From Paenibacillus sp. SZ31 (GTDB taxonomy: Bacteria > Bacillota > Bacilli > Paenibacillales > Paenibacillaceae): a stretch of DNA of 64,000 bases. Shown here in pieces: positions 1 to 7,037 of the stretch (positions are counted from its first letter, which is position 1; each line of letters begins with the position of its first letter). Under the pieces are notes generated by a model. It made no database searches and was not told the DNA's origin. It saw only the letters and a list, made by a program, of their open reading frames with translations. A program made the position numbers and the translations under genes. Where the stretch lies: contig NZ_JABBEA010000008.1 of NCBI RefSeq assembly GCF_012912005.1, forward strand, positions 62,001 to 126,000, written 5' to 3'.

Positions 1-545
1 ATAAATACTGTTCTTGGCAGTACTCGAAACTCACCTTTGGCCTTAAACTTTCCGCGATGTTCAATCAGTCCAAATATGTCCTCACTGGCACATTCTGTTT
101 CCGAAAAAACATACTTGCCCCGCTCAAGTGGCGGTGTCTGGAAAGACAGCACGCCATTTCCTCGCATATTGGGAATCAAACTTTCTTTAAATGACCAGGA
201 TTCTCCGTTATGCCGGTGCAGCATTTCACGTACTACCACATAGGGAAGCGGGAGGAATCCCGGAATCGTCAGACTCAGCTGTACTTGAACCTGGTCACCT
301 GCATGCAGCAGTTCTTCGTGGTCCAGACCAGAGGATAGCTTACGTACTCCTTGAGCACGTCTTACTCCGCTAAATCCAGCAATGGCAAGGTACACACAGA
401 GCAGGGTAACCATCGACAGCAACATGAGTGATGTCTTCCCGCCCTGAAACAAAACATAAGCCAGACAGCACATCCACACCATTGCGATGCTCCATACGCG
501 TGGGTGGCGCAGCCCTCTATTGACTGTACTCAAAAGCGGCTTCAT
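1..545 (-). CDS. DUF58 domain protein, partial (C-terminus outside window)
   Basis: The minus-strand frame is open from an ATG at 545 to the window edge, about 181 codons. The N-terminus has two hydrophobic stretches (around residues 18-34 and 37-54) separated by a short polar turn. A soluble beta-rich part follows, with segments such as PLPYVVVRE and LERGKYVF that are typical of the region before the DUF58 core. The gene starts 3 bases after the stop of the MoxR-type ATPase, so the two are translationally linked. This is the usual MoxR-DUF58 pairing, in which the ATPase is thought to act as a chaperone for a membrane-anchored, von Willebrand-like partner. The DUF58 core itself lies outside the window, so the assignment leans on context. 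Confidence 0.75.
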   Translation of the reverse strand, partial: MKPLLSTVNRGLRHPRVWSIAMVWMCCLAYVLFQGGKTSLMLLSMVTLLCVYLAIAGFSGVRRAQGVRKLSSGLDHEELLHAGDQVQVQLSLTIPGFLPLPYVVVREMLHRHNGESWSFKESLIPNMRGNGVLSFQTPPLERGKYVFSETECASEDIFGLIEHRGKFKAKGEFRVLPRTVF

Positions 546-548
546 AAA

Positions 549-1505
549 CTATTGCCCCATGGAAACGGGCACGCGTACCTGCTGGAGTACGGCATTCAGA
601 ACGGCCTCGGAACTCATACTGTCCAGTCTCGATTCGGGACGAAGCACAATACGATGAGAGATTACATAAGGGGCCATCGTCTTCACATCATCCGGCAGCA
701 CATAATCACGTTCCTGCAGGAAAGCAAAGGCTTTTACGGCCATCATAAAGGATATGGCTGCCCGTGGGCTGGCACCCAGCAATACAGATGGGTGGGAGCG
801 GGTTTGACGAACAACATCCAGCAGATAGTCCATGACCGGATCACCGATAAAGACTTCCTTAATCTCTTGTTGAATTGCCGCGATCTGGTCCATATGGGTT
901 ACTGATTCAAGCCGATCTACAGGCTGACCCAACTGATGCGTCTTAAGCAGTGTTTTCTCAATTTCTTTATCGGGATAACCGAGACTTATTTTCAACATAA
1001 ACCGGTCAAGTTGCGCTTCCGGCAATGTGTACGTACCTTCAAAATCAATCGGATTCTGAGTTGCACAAAGCATGAAAGGGTGTGGCAGATCATACGTGTC
1101 CCCATCAACGGTTACACTGCGCTCCTCCATGACTTCGAGCAGAGCGGACTGGGTTTTCGTGGTCGCCCGGTTAATCTCGTCAGCCAGCAAAATGTTGGTC
1201 ATCACGGGACCTGGACGGAAATAAAAACGCTCATCCTTCGGGTGGAACACGGATACGCCCGTAATATCACTTGGTAAAATATCAGGATTACATTGAATGC
1301 GTCGGTACTCTCCGCGCATGGATTTCGATAGTGCCTTGATCAACTGCGTTTTTCCAGTTCCCGGTACGTCTTCAATCAGAACGTGCCCGCCTGCAAGCAA
1401 AGCTGTAAGTAAAAGTTGAATTTCAAAGGATTTCCCCATAATGCAGGATTCCAGATTCGAACGAACTGCGGATATGATTTGGATCGACTCTTTGCGCACA
1501 GGCAT
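549..1505 (-). CDS. MoxR-family AAA+ ATPase
   Basis: A 318-residue protein. The Walker A motif is EDVPGTGKTQL, Walker B is LLADEINRA, and sensor 1 lies in LCATQNPIDFEGTYTLPEAQLD followed by the RF arginine region, which is the classic MoxR/RavA signature. The frame opens further upstream at 1574, but AGGAGG sits 9 bases before the ATG at 1505, so that start is preferred. MoxR ATPases are believed to help assemble or activate protein complexes, usually together with DUF58 and VWA partners. The DUF58 gene follows directly downstream. The specific client is unknown. Confidence 0.93.
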   Translation of the reverse strand: MPVRKESIQIISAVRSNLESCIMGKSFEIQLLLTALLAGGHVLIEDVPGTGKTQLIKALSKSMRGEYRRIQCNPDILPSDITGVSVFHPKDERFYFRPGPVMTNILLADEINRATTKTQSALLEVMEERSVTVDGDTYDLPHPFMLCATQNPIDFEGTYTLPEAQLDRFMLKISLGYPDKEIEKTLLKTHQLGQPVDRLESVTHMDQIAAIQQEIKEVFIGDPVMDYLLDVVRQTRSHPSVLLGASPRAAISFMMAVKAFAFLQERDYVLPDDVKTMAPYVISHRIVLRPESRLDSMSSEAVLNAVLQQVRVPVSMGQ

Positions 1506-1639
1506 GTGGTCTAACCTCCTAAAAAAGCATACAGATTTCCTTTTATTGTACATGATCCACGGGCGTGAGTACACTCGAAGGAACTCACAATTTGTTTCCA
1601 GCCGTCAGATTCACCGCAGTTCACGCATGAAGACGACAA

Positions 1640-1674
1640 AAAAGGCCCGGATAGAAGTTATCCGAAGCCTTTGC
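1640..1674 (-). terminator. Rho-independent terminator of the spoVA operon
   Basis: Read on the minus strand, an AAGGC..CGGATA arm pairs with TATCCG..GCCTT around a short ACTTC loop and is followed by a T run. It lies 40 bases past the spoVAE stop. Confidence 0.75.
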
Positions 1675-1713
1675 TGAATCGCAATTATGTTCAAGTAGAT
1701 ATTCCATTCTATG

Positions 1714-2064
1714 TCAGCCTTTTGGCCTAACCACCAATGCGGCGAGAAAAGAAAAGATGATCGCTGACGAAATCCCTGCCGCGGTCAGATCGAAAATCCC
1801 CGTAATGACACCAAGCCACCCCTCTTTCTCCAGTTCCGTCAATGCCCCATGCACCAAGGAATTGCCGAAACTTGTAATGGGGATGGTAGCACCCGCACCT
1901 GCAAATTTAACCAAGGGGTCGTACAGGCCAAATGCATCCGCAAGCGCACCTGCCACAACAAGTGTGCTCATGGTATGTGCCGGTGTCAGTTTGACACCGT
2001 CCATCAGAAGTTGCCCCACAACACAGATCAAACCGCCAACGATAAATGCCCACAAGAACTGCAT
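1714..2064 (-). CDS. spoVAE: Stage V sporulation protein AE (SpoVAEb type)
   Basis: A 116-residue integral membrane protein with several hydrophobic segments and the family signatures GLICVVGQLLMD and AGAGATIPITSFGNSLVHGA. SpoVAE is part of the SpoVA channel in the spore inner membrane, which moves calcium-dipicolinate into the forespore and releases it at germination. The gene begins 5 bases after the spoVAD stop and is last in the spoVAC-spoVAD-spoVAE operon. Length and motifs fit the short SpoVAEb form. No separate SpoVAEa or spoVAF reading frame is present here. Confidence 0.95.
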   Translation of the reverse strand: MQFLWAFIVGGLICVVGQLLMDGVKLTPAHTMSTLVVAGALADAFGLYDPLVKFAGAGATIPITSFGNSLVHGALTELEKEGWLGVITGIFDLTAAGISSAIIFSFLAALVVRPKG

Positions 2065-2069
2065 GACCT

Positions 2070-3086
2070 TTATCCCTCCTTTTCTATGGCTACCGCATGA
2101 GCAATACAGGGAATACTTTCACCCTGCTGGTACGAAATCGGAGACAACAGTGCCCCGGTAGCAACGACGAGCACACGCTTAAGATCACCCTTCTGCATTC
2201 GATTCAAAATATGACCGTAGGTTACGGTAGCAGAACATCCGCATCCACTCCCCCCGGCAACAACATAAGGCTGTTTCTCCCGATCATAGATCATCAGGCC
2301 GCAGTCATTAAAAACCGTCTGTTCCATCGGAATGCCTTCTTTTTGCAAAAGTTCTTTGGTAATTGGCAGACCGACGGAAGCCAGATCCCCGGTAACAATG
2401 AGATCATAATAACCAGGCTCCAATCCCGTATCTCTGAAATGCGAGATCAGGGTGTCGGCTGCTGCCGGTGCCATCGCTGAACCCATGTTGAAGGGATCTT
2501 TGATGCCCAAATCCATAATGCGCCCAATAGTGGCTTTGGTAACTACAGGACCATCACCGGTACGGGAGACTACACCACACCCTGCTCCTGTTACGGTGTA
2601 TTGCGCATAAGGCGGCTTCTGGGAGCCATATTCGGTCGGATATCGAAATTGTTTCTCTACTGTACAATTGTGGCTGACCGTTCCTGCAAGAACATAATCG
2701 CCAGCTCCCGAGTCAACAATCATCGACGCTAGCGCTAACGTTTCCATGGAAGTAGAACAGGCTCCAAAGACACCCAGGTAAGGCACACCAAGTTTTCGCG
2801 CTGAAAAAGAACTACTGATAATCTGGTTCATCAGATCTCCACCGACAAAAAAGTGAAGCTCTTCCTTGGTAATATTGGCATTAACCAAAGCCAGTTGGGA
2901 GGCCTGTTCGAGCAGTTTGCGTTCTCCCTTTTCCCACGTCTTCTCGCCGATCTCAAGATTGTCATAGACGTAGTCAAAATCAGATGACAAGGGACCCTTG
3001 CCTTCATCAGGTCCTACAACTGCCGCTTTACCGATAATTCGTGGACGATTCTCAAACTGCCACGTTTGGCGACCCAATCTCTTCAT
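2070..3086 (-). CDS. spoVAD: Stage V sporulation protein AD
   Basis: A 338-residue soluble protein with a thiolase-like fold. Recognisable family segments include the N-terminal RLGRQTWQFENRP, FGACSTSMETLALA near residue 108, and VVAGGSGCGCSATVTYG near residue 280. SpoVAD binds dipicolinic acid and is the peripheral component of the SpoVA channel. The start overlaps the spoVAC stop by four bases (ATGA), which indicates translational coupling. GGAGGTGG lies upstream of the ATG. Length is normal for the family. Confidence 0.97.
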   Translation of the reverse strand: MKRLGRQTWQFENRPRIIGKAAVVGPDEGKGPLSSDFDYVYDNLEIGEKTWEKGERKLLEQASQLALVNANITKEELHFFVGGDLMNQIISSSFSARKLGVPYLGVFGACSTSMETLALASMIVDSGAGDYVLAGTVSHNCTVEKQFRYPTEYGSQKPPYAQYTVTGAGCGVVSRTGDGPVVTKATIGRIMDLGIKDPFNMGSAMAPAAADTLISHFRDTGLEPGYYDLIVTGDLASVGLPITKELLQKEGIPMEQTVFNDCGLMIYDREKQPYVVAGGSGCGCSATVTYGHILNRMQKGDLKRVLVVATGALLSPISYQQGESIPCIAHAVAIEKEG

Positions 3087-3586
3087 AGATGTCCACCTCC
3101 GAATCCCAGAAAGGCGTATACGATGCCTACGACAAATGCTGCCACGACACCGAACACAATAACAGAACCAGCAAGTTTAAACATGTTGGCCCCTACACCG
3201 AGCACCAGTCCTTCAGCACGATGTTCCAGTGCAGCAGAGCACATGGAATTGGCAAATCCGGTAACCGGCACAGCCGTTCCTGCTCCTGCCCACTGTGCCA
3301 TTTTATCGTAAACACCGAGACAAGTTAGAATAACCGATATGAGAATCATGACCGCCACCGTAGGACTGGAAGCCTCCTTCGATGTCATGTCGAAACCGGC
3401 CATAAAAGCCTCTTGAATGGCCTGTCCGATCAAGCAGACGGTTCCACCAACCAGAAATGCCTTGAGGCAGTTCTTCAGGATCGGACGAGGCGGCTCATGT
3501 TTTTTGGCGACTTTCTTGTACTCCTTTTCATCGATGGACAGGGACGATGTTTTTTTTTCGCTTCCGGATGCAGATTGAGCTGGCAA
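3083..3586 (-). CDS. spoVAC: Stage V sporulation protein AC
   Basis: A 167-residue protein with a charged N-terminal tail of about 35 residues, followed by membrane segments containing CLKAFLVGGTVCLIGQ and GAGTAVPVTGFANSMCSAALEH. SpoVAC is the mechanosensitive membrane subunit of the dipicolinate channel in the forespore membrane. The start is TTG, with AGGAGG 9 bases upstream; no ATG in this stretch has a comparable site. It is first in the three-gene spoVA operon, downstream of a sigma-G-like promoter. Confidence 0.95.
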   Translation of the reverse strand: MPAQSASGSEKKTSSLSIDEKEYKKVAKKHEPPRPILKNCLKAFLVGGTVCLIGQAIQEAFMAGFDMTSKEASSPTVAVMILISVILTCLGVYDKMAQWAGAGTAVPVTGFANSMCSAALEHRAEGLVLGVGANMFKLAGSVIVFGVVAAFVVGIVYAFLGFGGGHL

Positions 3587-3628
3587 GATACAAGACCTCC
3601 TCTATGTGAAAATGGATCAAAGCTGCGG

Positions 3629-3659
3629 CTGAATGCCAATGTGTGTAATCCTCTATTCA
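3629..3659 (-). promoter_or_regulatory. Candidate sigma-G promoter of spoVA
   Basis: On the minus strand a TGAATA -35 (3654-3659) is followed after 18 bases by CATTCAG at -10 (3629-3635). The -35 matches forespore sigma-G/sigma-F promoters well and the -10 only partly. Known forespore expression of spoVA operons supports the reading. Confidence 0.4.
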
Positions 3660-3778
3660 TTGTTTGTTAATGATCGGAAGGTTATGTATCCGGCGACAGA
3701 CAGCATATGTTTCCAACAGGGACATGCCGCGGAAGCAGGATTGGATTACGCCGGACTGAACACTTATTCAGTTACGTT

Positions 3779-3862
3779 CTATAAATAAAGAAGAACGATC
3801 ACGAGCAAGATAAAAAGAACGATAAACAGTACTTTTTCCGTGCCTTCTTCCGGAGGCTTCAT
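3779..3862 (-). CDS. 27-residue single-span membrane peptide
   Basis: A short frame starting MKPPEEGTEK and ending in a 17-residue hydrophobic tail (VLFIVLF through LLYL). GGAAGGAG lies about 12 bases before the ATG. The layout of a charged head and one membrane helix is that of small sporulation or membrane-stress peptides in Bacillales, but I do not recognise a named family. It sits alone between the spoVA promoter and the M42 peptidase gene, on the spoVA strand. A forespore role is a guess from location. Confidence 0.5.
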   Translation of the reverse strand: MKPPEEGTEKVLFIVLFILLVIVLLYL

Positions 3863-4191
3863 CTGATATCCTGGCTCCTTCCTGTTACAGACAAGCGAAT
3901 ATTAATCATGAAGAAATTCAAAAAATGATGACATCTCCTCCATATATTCATATTCATTGCCGTGGCATCAGGACTGCGACTACAGCGGATAGAATACTGA
4001 AATTCTGACATGATACGAGCCCAAAACATGCCTTAAATACGTGACATAAACATGGACAATCACTTGCGCAAGGTTCATACTGTAATGTGACCAGTGGTTA
4101 AATAACAAGTCCTCAGCATATTAAAGGACAACAGGCGGGTAGCCGTTCTACTATGACCTGAACTACATACCGACAGAGGAGTTGTTGACAC

Positions 4192-5265
4192 ATGAATGAA
4201 AAAACGATGGATATGTTCCGTACATTAACGGAGTTTCCTTCCGCATCCGGTTTTGAACGTGAGCTTCGCGGCTGGATGAAAGAGCAGCTTTCCGCTTATA
4301 CCGAGGAATTCGTCCAGGATCGACTGGGAAGTCTTTTTGGTGTATTACGCGGAGAGGAATCCGGTCCCAAAGTTATGGTAGCCGGACACTTTGACGAAGT
4401 AGGTTTTATGACTACGGGCATTACAGAAACAGGCATGATCAAGTTCCGTCCATTGGGCGGATGGTGGAGTCAGGCTGTACTGTCTCAACGACTGGAAATC
4501 ATCACACCTGATCGCCGCATTACCGGAGTTGTAGGTTCTACACCTACACACTTGCTGGACGAGTCCCAGCGGAGCAAACCTGTTGACCTGAACACCATGT
4601 ATCTCGATATTGGAGCAGACAACCGTGCGGAAGCAGAATCTTGGGGCATTCATCCGGGGATGCAGATCGTGCCGATCTGTGAATTCACACCTATGGCCAA
4701 TCCGAAAAAAATTATGGCAAAAGCGTGGGATAATCGTTATGGCGTAGGACTTGCACTTGAACTGGTTGAAGCACTCCACAAGGAAAAACTGCCGAACACA
4801 CTCTATGCTGGTGCAACAGTACAGGAAGAACTGGGGCTTCGCGGTGCACGTACGGCGGCCAATCTAATTCAGCCTGATATATTCTTCGCACTCGACTGTA
4901 GCGCGGCGAATGATATGACAGGTGACAAGCAGTCCTTTGGACATATCGGACAAGGGGCATTACTTCGTATTTTTGACCCGGGTATGTTCACTCATCGCGG
5001 AATGGTGGAGTACGTGCAAGATACGGCTTCATCCAATCAGATCAAAATGCAGTATTTCATCTCACCAGGCGGTACCGATGCAGGCCAAGTTCACCTGAGT
5101 GGAATTGGCGTACCATCAACGGTTATTGGGATCTGTGCCCGTTATATTCACACCTCTTCTTCCATCATTCATACAGACGACTACGATGCAGCCAAAGAGC
5201 TGATTGTGAAGCTGGTGAAGGGTCTGGATCGGACAACAATGAATACCATAATTAATAACGCGTAA
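4192..5265 (+). CDS. M42 family metallopeptidase (glutamyl aminopeptidase / FrvX-like)
   Basis: A 357-residue protein with the M42 dinuclear metal site: AGHFDEVGF (His near 66), AKAWDNRYG (bridging Asp), the catalytic EELGLRG, FALDCS, and HTSSSIIHTDDYDAA near the C-terminus. These cytosolic tetrahedral or dodecameric aminopeptidases trim peptides left by the proteasome-like proteases. GAGGAG lies 10 bases before the ATG and a strong terminator follows, so it is a single-gene unit. Some relatives were annotated as endoglucanase M, but the motifs here are those of a peptidase. Confidence 0.93.
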   Translation: MNEKTMDMFRTLTEFPSASGFERELRGWMKEQLSAYTEEFVQDRLGSLFGVLRGEESGPKVMVAGHFDEVGFMTTGITETGMIKFRPLGGWWSQAVLSQRLEIITPDRRITGVVGSTPTHLLDESQRSKPVDLNTMYLDIGADNRAEAESWGIHPGMQIVPICEFTPMANPKKIMAKAWDNRYGVGLALELVEALHKEKLPNTLYAGATVQEELGLRGARTAANLIQPDIFFALDCSAANDMTGDKQSFGHIGQGALLRIFDPGMFTHRGMVEYVQDTASSNQIKMQYFISPGGTDAGQVHLSGIGVPSTVIGICARYIHTSSSIIHTDDYDAAKELIVKLVKGLDRTTMNTIINNA

Positions 5266-5274
5266 CAATTGACA

Positions 5275-5312
5275 AGAGACCTCCTAACTAACTATCGGGA
5301 GGTCTCTTTTTT
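5275..5312 (+). terminator. Terminator after the M42 peptidase gene
   Basis: The AGAGACCTCC arm pairs with GGGAGGTCTCT across a 12-base loop and is followed by a run of six or more T residues. Confidence 0.9.
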
Positions 5313-5494
5313 ATATCCACAACTATATTTAGTTGAACACATTTACACAGAAAGGCTATTCTGTCATTGAAATAGCGAGTGTAAATATTCTTTAGTTCAA
5401 CGTACGTAGATTAACAGGCCGAACATTCTAGGAAATTACACATAAGATACAATAACGGAAGATGAATTAAACACCAAGCAGCGGGGGACCTGTT

Positions 5495-5815
5495 ATGGCA
5501 GTGGGAAGGAATGGAAAATCGAATAAAGGTTCAAAAAAAACAAATGCCGCAAACACCCTTCTCAATGGCAACCTTAAAGGAAGAAATCTGGAACTTATCG
5601 TTGCAGCATTACTAGTAAGCGGGAAGTTAAGAGTGGATGCGGTCACGTTGTTTCGAGAAGCTACACTGGTCGTTGAATTGGTCGGGCAATATAAAACGCT
5701 TCAAAATGTTACACCGTCAAATCAAGACAAACTGGTGCAATTCCTCGATGAGATCGGTGGCGATATGACATTGAATGACGTGATACGGGCTTTCCAACAG
5801 AGAATCAATTCCTAA
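5495..5815 (+). CDS. Hypothetical 106-residue protein
   Basis: The N-terminal 25 residues are rich in Lys, Gly and Asn. The rest (RNLELIVAALLVSGKLRVDAV and onward) looks predominantly helical, without signal peptide or clear membrane span. A GGGGGA element lies upstream of the ATG. The next gene, a 39-residue membrane peptide, starts 24 bases after the stop, so the two are probably cotranscribed up to the terminator at 6013. I do not recognise a family. Confidence 0.75.
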   Translation: MAVGRNGKSNKGSKKTNAANTLLNGNLKGRNLELIVAALLVSGKLRVDAVTLFREATLVVELVGQYKTLQNVTPSNQDKLVQFLDEIGGDMTLNDVIRAFQQRINS

Positions 5816-5839
5816 ACGCCAAGAAATGAGGTTGAAGTG

Positions 5840-5959
5840 ATGTCTGACTTTGATGGAAATGGGTTCGCAGAGCTATTGATCATCGTCATTCTCGTTGTTT
5901 TATTTGTATTTGGATCTTCAGATATTGACAGCCTTACCGATGCACCTTCTCAATCCTGA
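5840..5959 (+). CDS. 39-residue membrane peptide
   Basis: The frame begins MSDFDGNGFAE, continues into a hydrophobic core LLIIVILVVLFVFG, and ends in a polar tail rich in Ser and Asp. GAGGTTGAAG precedes the ATG. Size and layout recall the small YjcZ-type sporulation peptides (a Gly-containing head followed by one membrane helix), but the match is general. It follows the 106-residue gene closely and ends just before a terminator. Confidence 0.55.
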   Translation: MSDFDGNGFAELLIIVILVVLFVFGSSDIDSLTDAPSQS

Positions 5960-6012
5960 ATCGTCGCACAGATAATACAATCCATTGCAGTACGAACTTC
6001 ATACCTGTTGTA

Positions 6013-6048
6013 AACGCCAGTCCACAGTTTAGTGGACTGGCGTTTTTG
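6013..6048. terminator. Bidirectional terminator
   Basis: A perfect stem, AACGCCAGTCCAC with GTGGACTGGCGTT, surrounds a 6-base loop. T residues follow on the plus strand, and an A stretch precedes it that becomes T on the minus strand. It serves the 39-residue gene on one side and the membrane hydrolase gene on the other. Confidence 0.88.
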
Positions 6049-6053
6049 GATGA

Positions 6054-6761
6054 CTAGAGAAATAGCGGTGAGAATGCAATCCAGGCCAAAATAAGGGTAA
6101 GCACAATGCAGACATTCTCCACAACGGCTCCACGTTTGGTTCCTGTACTCATCAGATTCACCCGTATGCGCCACTTGAACGGTGGTAACGGACGAATCCC
6201 CCGATTGGTTAGTGAATCAGCCAACAGATGCATCGCGTATGCCGTACCTCCCGCTACCCATATCTCTGGGCCCTGCTGCTGGGTCGTGCTGTAAAGCAAG
6301 CCCGCCCATATTGCGGTTCCGTACAGGGTATGAGTCAGTCCCCTATGAGTCAGTGTGGTGCAGAGCATTAACAAACTGCCTGCAATCAAGTTCCACGGTG
6401 CGAACGCGTGACCATAGAAGACCAGGCCGAGTCCAATCGCAAACATCAGTACTTTGCGAAGCGAACGTGAGGGCAGAAATGATACGAGCGCAATGAGAAT
6501 CGCAAGCAACAGGTTCCACGGTTTGGCATGAACATAAAAGTACACGAAGACAGCTGTGGGCAACAGAATCGTCTGTAACAGCCTAATCAGACTATTAGGT
6601 AAAGCTCTCGATACCAACAGCGAATTCGGCTCATCGATGTCAGGCAATAACGAACCAATCAGAGCAACCGTAACTGCCGGCGCAGTCACCGGCATACCAG
6701 CCAACTGCAGAACAGATAGCGATACGCCTGTCCCAATAATCAGGTGGGATCTTCCCATCAT
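6054..6761 (-). CDS. Membrane-bound metal-dependent hydrolase (DUF457/YdjM family)
   Basis: A 235-residue membrane protein. It opens with GRSHLIIGTG, has GSLLPDIDEPNS (the conserved DxD) near residue 40, then several hydrophobic helices, TTLTHRGLTHTL and YAMHLLADSLTNRGI. These His/Asp clusters are diagnostic of the LexA-regulated YdjM-like hydrolases, whose substrate is unknown. GGAAG lies 10 bases before the ATG-ATG pair at 6761. The frame extends to 6899 but without a ribosome site. It is transcribed away from nirB, and the upstream Fnr-like box at 6885 lies between the two genes. Confidence 0.88.
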   Translation of the reverse strand: MMGRSHLIIGTGVSLSVLQLAGMPVTAPAVTVALIGSLLPDIDEPNSLLVSRALPNSLIRLLQTILLPTAVFVYFYVHAKPWNLLLAILIALVSFLPSRSLRKVLMFAIGLGLVFYGHAFAPWNLIAGSLLMLCTTLTHRGLTHTLYGTAIWAGLLYSTTQQQGPEIWVAGGTAYAMHLLADSLTNRGIRPLPPFKWRIRVNLMSTGTKRGAVVENVCIVLTLILAWIAFSPLFL

Positions 6762-6884
6762 GATGCAAAAACTTCCTTTCGAAGAAATAGGGAACATATA
6801 TGGCCCAGTTCCGATTTTACAACGAAAACAAAATAAGAACAATAGTTCGCATTTCTTATTTGTATGAAAAAAAATATAACTTTC

Positions 6885-6900
6885 TGTGATGGGGCTCACA
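6885..6900. promoter_or_regulatory. Distal Fnr/Crp-family box upstream of nirB
   Basis: A perfect TGTGA-N6-TCACA palindrome. This is the binding consensus of Bacillus-type Fnr, an anaerobic activator. Its centre lies 47 bases upstream of the centre of the proximal box. Confidence 0.7.
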
Positions 6901-6931
6901 CTATTATATTTATGACTCTTCTATCTTTATT

Positions 6932-6974
6932 AGTGAATTAAATCACATAAACTGTCGTCAACTACTTGTATAAT
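6932..6974 (+). promoter_or_regulatory. nirB promoter with proximal Fnr box at -41.5
   Basis: An AGTGA-N6-TCACA box occupies 6932-6947, one mismatch from the consensus. A TATAAT -10 box follows at 6969-6974. Taking transcription to start 7 bases after the -10 (6981), the box centre falls at -41.5, the spacing of Fnr-activated promoters in Bacillus. No good -35 hexamer is present, as expected for an activator-dependent promoter. Confidence 0.75.
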
Positions 6975-7037
6975 TTCAAATATAAACCACTAAAATTGTT
7001 GGTAATGTACAGCGTCTATCCAAGGAGGCATACACAC

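Noticed and set aside
6966..7037. N-terminal extension of NirB by 24 codons
   Set aside because: The upstream ATG-like start falls in the promoter -10 region. A strong AAGGAGG directs the start at 7038 with the flavin-binding motif right after it.
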